Origin: Candidatus Moranbacteria bacterium RIFOXYB1_FULL_43_19
Lineage (GTDB): Bacteria > Patescibacteriota > Minisyncoccia > Moranbacterales > UBA11712
NCBI GenBank assembly: GCA_001784875.1
Contig: MFSH01000017.1
Coordinates: 1 to 37,341 of the forward strand
Length of the DNA: 37,341 bases
Reading direction: 5' to 3'
Below the pieces are notes generated by a model that did no database searches, was not told the DNA's origin, and worked only from the letters and a program-made list of their open reading frames with translations. Of this stretch, positions 7,564 through 14,549 are shown piece after piece; within the stretch, counting starts at the first letter, position 1, and every line of letters begins with the position of its first letter. Both the position numbers and the translations under genes were made by a program.

Positions 7564-8229
7564 ATGCGCAAAAAGGCTCTGTCTGAAAACGGATTTTATC
7601 ATATTTATAACCGCGGAGTCGATAAGCGAACTGTTTTTCTTGATGACCTAGACTATCGGAGATTTCTGCTTTCGATTGATCTGCTAAACGACGAAAAAGA
7701 CGGCTTAATGCAGGCTTGGCGGGATTATAAAAGGGATAATCCGCAAATGAACATCCAGGATTTTCTGAAATCAAGAGTTAGAAAAAGAAATGCCTTGGTC
7801 AAAATCATCACTTATTCTCTCATTTCAAACCATTACCATTTTATTTTGGAGCAAGTTTCTGAGAAAGGAATCGAGAAATTTATGCAAAAACTTGGAAACA
7901 GCTTTACTAAATACTTCAATGAGCGCCACGAGAGAAATGGCGCTTTGTTTCAGGGGAAATTCAAATCGTCGCATATCAGTTCAACGAGCCAGCTCTTGAG
8001 ACTTTCCGTATACGTGAACTGCAACAGCGAGATTCACAAAATCCATCCGGCAAAAAACTATAAATGGTGCAGTTTCGCTGATTATTTGAAACCCGAAAGA
8101 AGCAGCATTTGCCAAAAGAAGGTAATTATGGATAATTTTGAAAACCCGAGAAATTACGAAGAATACGCCAAAGAAAATATATCAAGCTTCCAGCAGGAAA
8201 AAGAAGACCAGAAGCTCGTTTTGGAATAA
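7564..8229 (+). CDS. REP-associated tyrosine transposase (RAYT-like, Y1/HUH family)
   Basis: This single-domain HUH nuclease of about 221 residues belongs to the Y1_Tnp (IS200-like) superfamily, the type that acts on REP palindromes. It starts MRKKALSENGFYHIYNRG. The metal-binding HUH motif is SNHYHFIL (H90 and H92). The conserved block TKYFNERHERNGALFQGKFKS follows, then YVNCNSEIHKIHPAKNY, where Y150 is the likely catalytic tyrosine. The C-terminal WCSFADYL motif is also present. It looks intact. A TTG at 7537 would place the start inside the flanking palindrome, so the ATG at 7564 was chosen. Identical palindromes on both sides support the RAYT assignment. Whether it is active is unknown. 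Confidence 0.9.
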   Translation: MRKKALSENGFYHIYNRGVDKRTVFLDDLDYRRFLLSIDLLNDEKDGLMQAWRDYKRDNPQMNIQDFLKSRVRKRNALVKIITYSLISNHYHFILEQVSEKGIEKFMQKLGNSFTKYFNERHERNGALFQGKFKSSHISSTSQLLRLSVYVNCNSEIHKIHPAKNYKWCSFADYLKPERSSICQKKVIMDNFENPRNYEEYAKENISSFQQEKEDQKLVLE

Positions 8230-8237
8230 AAACAATT

Positions 8238-8260
8238 CTCCCAACATCGGATGTTGGGAG
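8238..8260. repeat. REP-like palindrome downstream of the RAYT gene
   Basis: CTCCCAACATC and GATGTTGGGAG surround a central G. The 23 bp are identical to 7524-7546 on the other side of the gene. It starts 9 bp after the transposase stop. A weaker hairpin (TGAAGA 8308-8313 with TCTTCA 8321-8326) follows. Confidence 0.92.
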
Positions 8261-8376
8261 CGGGTTAATCCCCGAGGGGGACATTAAGAATTCCCTAAAA
8301 GATTTTTTGAAGAGTTTGTATCTTCAGAATACCCCCTCTCTGCGCTCGATGTCAAATCGCCGATTGCGGATAAATG

Positions 8377-8385
8377 TGATAAAAT
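8377..8385 (+). promoter_or_regulatory. Possible extended -10 promoter for pth
   Basis: TGATAAAAT (8377-8385) fits an extended -10 element, TGn plus TAAAAT. No good -35 box is visible. Transcription from it would start near 8392 and place both palindromes at 8402-8444 in the leader of pth. Confidence 0.3.
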
Positions 8386-8401
8386 AATATTGTGACGTGA
8401 A

Positions 8402-8444
8402 CCTAACATTCAATGTTAGGATCGTCCTAACATTGAATGTTAGG
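8402..8444. repeat. Nested double palindrome immediately before pth
   Basis: CCTAACATT-C-AATGTTAGG (8402-8420) and CCTAACATT-G-AATGTTAGG (8426-8444) are separated by ATCGT. Each unit is a palindrome, and the second is the exact reverse complement of the first, so the block can fold as two hairpins or one long one. It ends three bases before the pth ATG. The arms match the RAYT-flanking palindrome except for paired C-to-T and G-to-A changes. Confidence 0.92.
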
Positions 8445-8447
8445 TAT

Positions 8448-8999
8448 ATGAAAACAATTATCATCTCCGGACTGGGAAATCCCGGAAAAGAATACGCAAA
8501 AACCCGCCACAACGCCGGATTCTTGTTCACGGATTATATTCGCTCAATCAATCGGGACAATTTTCCGGATTGGGAATTCAACAAAAAAATAAACGGGGAC
8601 ATTTCCGCCGGAAAAGTTGATGGCAAGAAAATCATACTTTTCAAGCCGCAAACTTTCATGAATTTATCCGGCACAGCCGTATCGGCAGCGAAAAAATATT
8701 ATAAAGTGAAACTGGAAGACATAATTGTCGTTCACGATGAAATTGATCTGCCGCTCGGGAGCTTCCGGTTTTCTGTTGGCAGCTCCGCCGCCGGGCATAA
8801 AGGCGCCGAGAATATCATTGACGCACTCGGCACAAAAAATTTCCTGCGGCTCCGGATTGGGGTTGATAATCGCGGGGATAAAAAAATCCCCACCGAGAAG
8901 TATGTGCTGGGAAAATTCCTACCAGCGGAGATGAAAATAATTAGTAAAGTGCTTTTAGAATCCTCTGAAAAAATAAAACAATTTATTTCCAATTTCTAA
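8448..8999 (+). CDS. pth: Peptidyl-tRNA hydrolase
   Basis: Pth releases tRNA from peptidyl-tRNA that drops off stalled ribosomes. The 183-residue protein shows IISGLGNPGKEYAKTRHNAGF with the catalytic His in RHNAG, then LFKPQTFMNLSG, VVHDEIDLPLG, and the AGHKGAENI block. An ORF extension to 8397 would be encoded by palindromes, so the ATG at 8448 was chosen. The last residues (ISNF) and the stop overlap a family D palindrome arm. The initiation region is directly next to a nested palindrome, and the only Shine-Dalgarno-like word (TTAGG) lies inside it, so access for ribosomes may depend on its folding. Confidence 0.95.
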   Translation: MKTIIISGLGNPGKEYAKTRHNAGFLFTDYIRSINRDNFPDWEFNKKINGDISAGKVDGKKIILFKPQTFMNLSGTAVSAAKKYYKVKLEDIIVVHDEIDLPLGSFRFSVGSSAAGHKGAENIIDALGTKNFLRLRIGVDNRGDKKIPTEKYVLGKFLPAEMKIISKVLLESSEKIKQFISNF

Positions 9000-9096
9000 T
9001 ATCTAATTCCTAATTTCCAATAAAATGTCCAATGCTAAATTTTGGGATTGGGAATTGGAGTTTTATTAGAAATTTGATATTAGAAATTGGACATTC
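8985..9096. repeat. Intergenic imperfect palindrome, family D copy 2
   Basis: The left arm (TTTCCAATTTCTAATATC, AATGTCCAATGC) is mirrored by the right arm (GATATTAGAAATTGGACATT). It resembles 5011-5138 and 36222-36340. The left arm encodes the last residues and stop codon of pth. Confidence 0.78.
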
Positions 9097-9117
9097 CTTG
9101 GGGCATAAACTTTCCAA

Positions 9118-9371
9118 AAATAAAAAGCCCGCCATGAGCTTTATATTCGAATTATTACAAACTGCCCCTTATGTTCTCTGTCCCGCCCAAAAGCGCTGGA
9201 TTTGCCTGCATTTGCAGGCTATCCAAACTTACCGACGATGCTTAAGGAGGGGTCACACCGCCTGACTTTCAGGCAGGACAGAAAACACCTTATTCCTGTT
9301 TCTTGCTTTATATTAGCCTGCTTTCAAAGAAAATCTTTCTCCTCTTTCACCCAATGGCCTCCCACTACGAT
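9118..9371 (-). ncRNA. Putative structured non-coding RNA of about 250 nt
   Basis: Three features support a stable RNA on the minus strand. There is a near-perfect sigma70 promoter at 9404-9377. There is an intrinsic terminator, a 7-bp stem AAAGCTC/GGGCTTT (9142-9136 and 9130-9124) with a 5-base loop followed by TTATTTTT. There is also a long-range stem pairing about 9290-9273 with 9188-9173 (14 of 16 positions). Inside lie smaller hairpins such as GCCTGC-AAAT-GCAGGC (9227-9212). No protein-like reading frame spans the interval. I could not match it to tmRNA, SRP RNA or RNase P RNA. 6S RNA is possible by size and rod shape, but nothing specific confirms it. It runs divergently from dprA and converges on pth. 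Confidence 0.62.
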
Positions 9372-9376
9372 AGAGC

Positions 9377-9404
9377 ATTATAGCAAAACTACACGAAATG
9401 TCAA
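9377..9404 (-). promoter_or_regulatory. Consensus sigma70 promoter for the ncRNA
   Basis: On the minus strand TTGACA (9404-9399), a 16-bp spacer and TATAAT (9382-9377) match the sigma70 consensus at all 12 positions. It is the best promoter in the window. It overlaps the first codons of dprA, which is transcribed the other way. Confidence 0.8.
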
Positions 9405-10507
9405 GTCCGGAAACATCAGTTCGGGAACTGTTATTTTATCACGCTTTTTCGTGCGTTGGCGGTTTTGGGCCGCAGAAGTTTAAAAAACTGCTTTCTTATT
9501 TTGGCTCGCTTGAAAAGGCCTGGGGCGCCGGACGGGAAGACTTGATCGCCGCTGACATCGGTCCGGCCGCCACGAAAAATTTTCTTGAAAAAAGAAACGG
9601 CCTGGTGCCCGAAAAACTTTTTTCGGAGCTTGAGAAGGAACATATCGGCCTCATCACCCCGAGCAGCCAATTTTATCCATCCCAGCTCAAAGAAACCCCT
9701 TCTGCGCCAGCTGTTATATATGGAAGGGGAAACTTGGAAATTCTCAAGAATAAGTCGATCGCCGTCGTCGGGTCGCGAAAATTCACCGAATACGGCCAAA
9801 GAGCCACCCAGAATTTGTGCCGCGATCTTGTCCGTGCCGGGCTCACGATTGTGAGCGGCCTCGCCCTCGGGATTGACGCCATCGCCCACCGGGCGACGCT
9901 CGACGCGGAAGGCTCGACGATTGCCGTTCTTGGAACCGGCATAGACGATGAAACAATCTATCCCCGCGACAATTTCAACCTGGCGCATGACATTCTCGCA
10001 AATGGAGGAACGCTCATCACCGAATATCCTCCCAAAACGCCATCCCTCAAACAAAATTTTCCCGCCCGGAACCGCATCATGGCCGGAATCACGCTCGGTA
10101 CGCTCGTCGTGGAAGCAGCTCTCGATTCCGGATCACTCATCACGGCGGGACTCGCCCTTGAATCCGGCCGCGAAGTCTTTGCCGTTCCCGGCCCGATTTT
10201 TTCGCCCCAGTCAGCGGGAGCCAATTTTCTTTTGAAAAGCGGGGCCAAACTGGTTGAATCGGCAACAGACGTTTTGCAGGAACTCAATCTTTCGGAGTCC
10301 AACCGGCCAGCGCCTCAAAAAATATACGAACCGAAAACAAGAGAAGAAAAAAAGATTTGGAACGCACTCAGCTCCGATCCCCTTCATGTTGACAGACTCG
10401 TGAAATTGACTAGACTTAATCCAGCGACCATCGGTTCGACGCTGGCAACTCTTGAAATTCAGGGCGTGGTGAAAAATATCGGCGGACAAAATTATATTAG
10501 AATATAG
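9398..10507 (+). CDS. dprA: DNA processing protein DprA
   Basis: DprA (Smf) loads RecA on incoming single-stranded DNA during natural transformation. The 369-residue protein has an N-terminal SAM/HhH-like region (residues 1-75), then a Rossmann-fold domain with SIAVVGSRKFTEYG, GLTIVSGLALGIDAIAH, YPRDNFNLA, FPARNRIMAGITLGTLVVEA and GREVFAVPG. It ends with a winged-helix domain (about 305-369). All typical motifs are present. The ATG at 9398 has no Shine-Dalgarno. A TATAGC near 9380-9385 could serve as a -10 box for a very short leader, but this is weak. Many Patescibacteria keep competence genes, consistent with uptake of DNA as a nutrient or for recombination. Confidence 0.95.
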   Translation: MSSPETSVRELLFYHAFSCVGGFGPQKFKKLLSYFGSLEKAWGAGREDLIAADIGPAATKNFLEKRNGLVPEKLFSELEKEHIGLITPSSQFYPSQLKETPSAPAVIYGRGNLEILKNKSIAVVGSRKFTEYGQRATQNLCRDLVRAGLTIVSGLALGIDAIAHRATLDAEGSTIAVLGTGIDDETIYPRDNFNLAHDILANGGTLITEYPPKTPSLKQNFPARNRIMAGITLGTLVVEAALDSGSLITAGLALESGREVFAVPGPIFSPQSAGANFLLKSGAKLVESATDVLQELNLSESNRPAPQKIYEPKTREEKKIWNALSSDPLHVDRLVKLTRLNPATIGSTLATLEIQGVVKNIGGQNYIRI

Positions 10508-10608
10508 AATTGTGAATTGAGAATTCAGAATGGGAATATTGAATTTAGAATTCTAGATTCATTATTCTTGATTCCCATTCACAATTCACAATTCTAAATT
10601 CACAATTC
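10505..10608. repeat. Intergenic palindrome between dprA and topA
   Basis: The left arm (TAGAATTGTGAATTGAGAATT, GAATGGGAATATTGAA) is mirrored on the right (TTCTTGATTCCCATTC, ACAATTCACAATTCT). The element begins with the TAG stop codon of dprA and ends two bases before the topA ATG, filling the junction exactly. No second copy of these words is seen in the window. Confidence 0.8.
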
Positions 10609-10609
10609 T

Positions 10610-12865
10610 ATGAACTTAATCATCGTTGAGTCTCCAACCAAAGCCCGGACAATTTCCAAATTTCTGGGTAAAGATTTCAAGGTCAAATCCTCTTTCGGCC
10701 ATATTCGCGATCTTCCGCAGAAGGAAATGGGCGTTGATATTGAAAACAATTTCGCGCCGAAATATGTCGTGAATGCCAAGGCCCGCGAGAAAGTGAAGCC
10801 ATTGAAAGAGGATATGAAAAAGGCCCAGACTGTGATTCTCGCCACTGACGAAGACCGCGAAGGCGAAGCCATTGCCTGGCACCTTTCGGAAATTTTGAAG
10901 CTCAATTCCCAGGAAAAAAACCGGATTGTTTTCCATGAAATTACCAAAAAGGCCATCGAGGAAGCGCTCGGAAACCCGCGATCGATTGATTTTCATCTCG
11001 TCGACGCCCAGCAGGCTCGGCGCATTCTCGACCGACTCGTCGGCTATGAGCTCTCCCCCCTTCTCTGGAAAAAAATAAAACGGGGTCTTTCGGCTGGGCG
11101 AGTCCAATCAATTGCTCTTCGCATCATTTGCGAACGAGAACGAGAAATTGAAAAATTTTCAAAAGAAGAATACTGGACAATTTCGGCGATGCTCCGTCCC
11201 GAGACTAAGTCTTGGAAAAAATCCCAAGACTTAGTTTTGGAAGAGTTCGAAGCCGCATTGATCCAGCAAAACGAGAAAAAAATCGAAGGAATCACTTCTC
11301 TCAAACTTTTTGCCGGAGATTATAAATCAAAAAAATCTTCCATCAAAAGCGAAAAAGAGGCTCAAGAAATCAAATCAGAACTCGAAAAAGGGGTTTTCCA
11401 AGTTTCTGAAGTTCTGAAAAAGGAAACCATGCGAACTCCCCCGCCGCCCTTCACCACCTCCACGCTCCAGCAAGCGGCCATCAACAGCTTGGGATTTTCA
11501 GCAAAGCAAACTATGATGATCGCCCAAAAACTTTATGAGCAGGGGCACATCACTTATATGCGCACCGACAGCACCAGCCTTTCCCTTCCTTCGATGCTGG
11601 CCGCGAAGAAAACAATTGAGAAAAATTTTGGAAAAAATTACGCGCTCGAAAGCCCGCGGTTTTATAAAACCAAATCAAAAGGCGCTCAAGAAGCCCACGA
11701 AGCAATCCGACCAACCAGACCGGACATTTTACCCGATGAACTGAATGGCTCTCTCGACGCTAACCAGCACAAATTGTATCGGCTTATCTGGCGCCGGATG
11801 GTCGCCTCGCAGATGAGAGCTGCCGTCCTCAATTCGGTTCGGGTTTTGATTGACGCCAAGGGCAGCCAAAATAATTATACTTTCCAAGCCAACGGCTCGA
11901 CGGTGAAATTTGATGGTTACCTGAAAATATACGGGGATAAAATTCCTGTAACGGAAAATCTTCTTCCTCCTCTCAAAGAAAAAGAGATTTTGGACCTGGC
12001 GCAAGTGAAGGCCAATCAAAAAGAAACCCTGCCCCCGCCCCGCTACACGGAAGCCGGCCTTGTGAAGGTCCTCGAAGAAAATGGGATTGGCCGGCCGTCG
12101 ACATACGCTCCGACTATATCGACGATATTCGACCGGAAATATATCGATAAAAACGAGGAGCGCCGGCTCTTCCCGTTGGAAATCGGCTTTCTGGTGAATG
12201 ATTTGCTTGTGGAGCATTTTCCCCAGATTGTCGACATGACATTCACGGCCACAATTGAAGAAGATTTTGACCGGATTGCTGAAGGCAAAAAAGAATGGGT
12301 GCCTGTCATCCGTGAATTTTATAAACCTTTCCATAAAAACCTTGAAAGTAAATCTAAGGAGATAAAGAAAGAAGATATTCTTGAAAAACTCGACAAAAAA
12401 TGCCCCGAATGCGGCGGCGACCTTCTGGTGCGCTTCGGAAGATTCGGAAAATTTATCGCCTGCAACAATTTTCCCAAATGCAAATATACCGAAAAAACGG
12501 CCGAGGAGAAAAAAGTTGAAGACGAAAACAGCGGCGAGGCCTGTCCGGAGTGCGGCGCGCCAATGATTGTGAAAAGAGGAAAATACGGCGCTTTTCTGGG
12601 ATGTTCGAAATATCCCGACTGCAAAGGCATCAAAAAAATTACTTCCGATAAAACGACCGGCGTGAAATGCCCCAAGTGTGGCGTGGGAGAAATTTTGGAA
12701 CGCCGCTCGAGGAAGGGACGGCTTTTTTACGGTTGCAGCGGATATCCAAAATGCGATTTTTCTCTCTGGAACCGGCCTTCCGGAAAAACTTGTGAAAAAT
12801 GCGGAAGTCTTATGGTTTTTCAAATGAAAGGAACGGAGAAATGCAGCAATAAAGAATGCAAGTAG
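10610..12865 (+). CDS. topA: DNA topoisomerase I (type IA) with zinc ribbons
   Basis: TopA relaxes negative supercoils by a type IA mechanism. The 751-residue protein starts with the Toprim domain (LIIVESPTKARTISKFLG, and the acidic DxDxE-type motif in ATDEDREGEAIAWHL). The active-site Tyr is in HITYMRTDSTSLS near residue 317. The C-terminus has three full zinc ribbons, each beginning CPEC or CPKC (near 598, 645 and 687), and a shorter CxxC-x(n)-CxxxxC unit at the end. Residues about 198-212 (ETKSWKKSQDLVLEE) are encoded by a nested palindromic element inserted in frame. The stop TAG is the first three bases of a family A repeat. Confidence 0.96.
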   Translation: MNLIIVESPTKARTISKFLGKDFKVKSSFGHIRDLPQKEMGVDIENNFAPKYVVNAKAREKVKPLKEDMKKAQTVILATDEDREGEAIAWHLSEILKLNSQEKNRIVFHEITKKAIEEALGNPRSIDFHLVDAQQARRILDRLVGYELSPLLWKKIKRGLSAGRVQSIALRIICEREREIEKFSKEEYWTISAMLRPETKSWKKSQDLVLEEFEAALIQQNEKKIEGITSLKLFAGDYKSKKSSIKSEKEAQEIKSELEKGVFQVSEVLKKETMRTPPPPFTTSTLQQAAINSLGFSAKQTMMIAQKLYEQGHITYMRTDSTSLSLPSMLAAKKTIEKNFGKNYALESPRFYKTKSKGAQEAHEAIRPTRPDILPDELNGSLDANQHKLYRLIWRRMVASQMRAAVLNSVRVLIDAKGSQNNYTFQANGSTVKFDGYLKIYGDKIPVTENLLPPLKEKEILDLAQVKANQKETLPPPRYTEAGLVKVLEENGIGRPSTYAPTISTIFDRKYIDKNEERRLFPLEIGFLVNDLLVEHFPQIVDMTFTATIEEDFDRIAEGKKEWVPVIREFYKPFHKNLESKSKEIKKEDILEKLDKKCPECGGDLLVRFGRFGKFIACNNFPKCKYTEKTAEEKKVEDENSGEACPECGAPMIVKRGKYGAFLGCSKYPDCKGIKKITSDKTTGVKCPKCGVGEILERRSRKGRLFYGCSGYPKCDFSLWNRPSGKTCEKCGSLMVFQMKGTEKCSNKECK
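11199..11240. repeat. Nested palindrome inserted in frame in topA
   Basis: CCGAGACTAAGTCTTGG (11199-11215) and CCAAGACTTAGTTTTGG (11224-11240) are separated by 8 bp. Each is close to the palindrome CCAAGACT-N-AGTCTTGG found in uppP. The element encodes ETKSWKKSQDLVLE in a part of TopA that is normally variable. Confidence 0.85.
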
Positions 12866-12994
12866 TCTTTGGGTCATTGGTAACATGGTTGTTGGCTGTG
12901 GGACAAGTCTTCGGCCATTGGTCATTGGAAAAAAATCCAAAGACTCATGACCAATGACCAGACTAACTGCCAATGACTTTGTTACCAAAGACTA
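12863..12994. repeat. Intergenic imperfect palindrome, family A copy 2
   Basis: The ends TAGTCTTTGG and CCAAAGACTA are exact reverse complements, and GGTAACATGGTTGTTGGC on the left matches GCCAATGACTTTGTTACC inverted on the right. The first three bases are the topA stop codon. It ends ten bases before the rel start codon. Confidence 0.9.
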
Positions 12995-13004
12995 AATTCC
13001 AATT

Positions 13005-14495
13005 ATGACTCTTGCCGAACTCTACGCCCACTACAAAAACCCCCTCAACGCCCGGCAAAAACAGCTTATTGCCGAGGCTTTTGAATTTGCCAAAGCAGCC
13101 CACGCAGGACAAAAAAGAAAAACCGGCGAGGACTATTTTGAGCATTCCGTGGAAACCGCCGCTATCTTGGCCGAAATCGGAATGAGATCGCGAACCACGG
13201 CTGCCGCCCTTCTCCACGACGTTCCTGAAGATACAAAATTCACCCTCGAAGATATCCGCCAAAAATTTGGCAATGAAACCGCGGAGCTCGTGGACGGCAT
13301 CACCAAACTCGGAAAATTCAAGCTCCGGGGAGACAAAAAAGAAGTCCAGCTCGAAAATTTGCGCAAAATTTTTTTGGCGATGGCCGAAGACATCCGAGTA
13401 GTGCTCATCAAATTGGCCGACCGACTGCACAATATGCGGACACTGCATGCTCTTCCGCCTGAAAAACAGGAGCGGATCGCCCGGGAAACCATGGAAATTT
13501 ATGCGCCGATCGCCAACCGCCTTGGAATTGGGGAGATAAAAGGAGAACTCGAGGACTTGGCCTTCAAATATCTCGATCCTGAAAATTATAAGCTGGCTAA
13601 GGGACTTCTTGATAAAGAGTATAAGGAAAGAAAAAATGACCTCGAAGTTGCTATTGAGGAGCTTAGGGAAGAGCTTAAGAAAAATAACATAAAGGTGATA
13701 GAGATTCACGGAAGGGCCAAGCAAACCTACCGCTTTTTTTTGAAACTCAAAAAGCATGATATGAACGTGGATCAAGTTTATGACGTTGTGGCGGTCCGGA
13801 TTGTCGTTCCCGACATCCCTGACTGCTACGAAGCTTTGGGAATAGTCCACAAAAAATACCGTCCTCTTATCGGGAGAATCAAGGATTATATTTCTCTTCC
13901 GAAGCCCAACGGGTATCGATCCATCCACACAACTGTTTTTGGCCCCAAAGGAAAATTTTTGGAAATCCAAATTCGCACACCCCGGATGCACGACGAAGCC
14001 GAATTTGGTATCGCTGCCCACTGGATTTATTCAGGCCCCAAGACTTGGAGAGACTACTTTTTGAGAAGATACACGCCCGAAGAGATTCCAGAAGAGGAAT
14101 TGGCCTGGGTGAAACAGCTCCGCGAATGGCAAAAAGACCTTGGCACCGACAATCTTGAATTTGTGCAGGGGCTTAAAATTGATTTTTTTCAAAACCATAT
14201 TTTTGCTTTTACTCCCAAGGGAGATATCATTGACCTTCCGGAAGACGCGACCCCTATTGATTTCGCCTACGCGGTACACACGGAAATCGGAAACCGCATG
14301 ATCGGCGCCAAAGTGGACGGCAAGCTTGTTTCGCTCGATTCCAAAATAAGAAACGGACAAGTAGTTGAGATTCTCACTTCGAAAGACGCAAAGACTCCCA
14401 ACCAGGATTGGTTAAGAATTGCAAAGACTTCCAATGCCAAATCAAAAATCCGCCAGCAGCTCCGGCGGGCGGGAATAACCATCGGCGCGATTTGA
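13005..14495 (+). CDS. Bifunctional (p)ppGpp synthetase/hydrolase (RelA/SpoT family), short form
   Basis: This 496-residue Rel protein controls the stringent-response alarmone (p)ppGpp. The N-terminal HD hydrolase looks intact: H33 in HAGQKRKTG, H47, HD at 71-72, the following ED, and LADRLHNMRT. The synthetase domain has the RIKDYISLPKPNGYRSIHT loop near 285-303 and EIQIRT near 320. A TGS domain follows (IFAFTPKGDIIDLPEDATPIDFAYAVHT, about 400-460). The helical, zinc-finger and ACT domains of standard 700-residue Rel are absent, so ribosome-dependent control may differ. The ATG at 13005 lacks a Shine-Dalgarno and follows a family A palindrome. Confidence 0.93.
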   Translation: MTLAELYAHYKNPLNARQKQLIAEAFEFAKAAHAGQKRKTGEDYFEHSVETAAILAEIGMRSRTTAAALLHDVPEDTKFTLEDIRQKFGNETAELVDGITKLGKFKLRGDKKEVQLENLRKIFLAMAEDIRVVLIKLADRLHNMRTLHALPPEKQERIARETMEIYAPIANRLGIGEIKGELEDLAFKYLDPENYKLAKGLLDKEYKERKNDLEVAIEELREELKKNNIKVIEIHGRAKQTYRFFLKLKKHDMNVDQVYDVVAVRIVVPDIPDCYEALGIVHKKYRPLIGRIKDYISLPKPNGYRSIHTTVFGPKGKFLEIQIRTPRMHDEAEFGIAAHWIYSGPKTWRDYFLRRYTPEEIPEEELAWVKQLREWQKDLGTDNLEFVQGLKIDFFQNHIFAFTPKGDIIDLPEDATPIDFAYAVHTEIGNRMIGAKVDGKLVSLDSKIRNGQVVEILTSKDAKTPNQDWLRIAKTSNAKSKIRQQLRRAGITIGAI

Positions 14496-14523
14496 AACAC
14501 CGGAAAATTTTGAAATTTTGCGT

Positions 14524-14549
14524 CCTGAATTTTTCTTCAGGGTGTTTTT
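14524..14549 (+). terminator. Intrinsic terminator for rel, overlapping the parB stop
   Basis: CCTGAA (14524-14529) pairs with TTCAGG (14536-14541), followed on the plus strand by GTGTTTTTATTATTTTT. It ends the plus-strand gene block. The stop codon of the convergent parB lies inside the hairpin. Confidence 0.7.

Noticed and set aside
7521-8444. CRISPR array
   Set aside because: The repeated palindromes are few, irregularly spaced and flank a transposase gene, with no unique spacers of constant size and no cas genes.
9118-9371. tmRNA, SRP RNA or RNase P RNA identity for the ncRNA
   Set aside because: There is no tag reading frame with an Ala-Leu-Ala end or encoded TTCGA-CCA arm, no GGAAGG-type SRP loop, and the length and conserved blocks do not fit RNase P. 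An ACAGA-CAGTTT resemblance to the RNase P 3' end is too short to count.
11729-12988. 419-codon open frame on the minus strand
   Set aside because: It is antisense to topA, whose Toprim, active-site and zinc-ribbon motifs are clear. The minus translation has no recognisable domain.
12963-14021. 352-codon open frame on the minus strand
   Set aside because: It is antisense to rel, which has strong HD and synthetase motifs. The product looks like a reverse-strand artefact rich in Phe, Arg and Gly.
14493-14539. TGA recoded as glycine, as in Gracilibacteria
   Set aside because: parB, rel and atpD end properly at TGA, and no gene needs TGA read-through.
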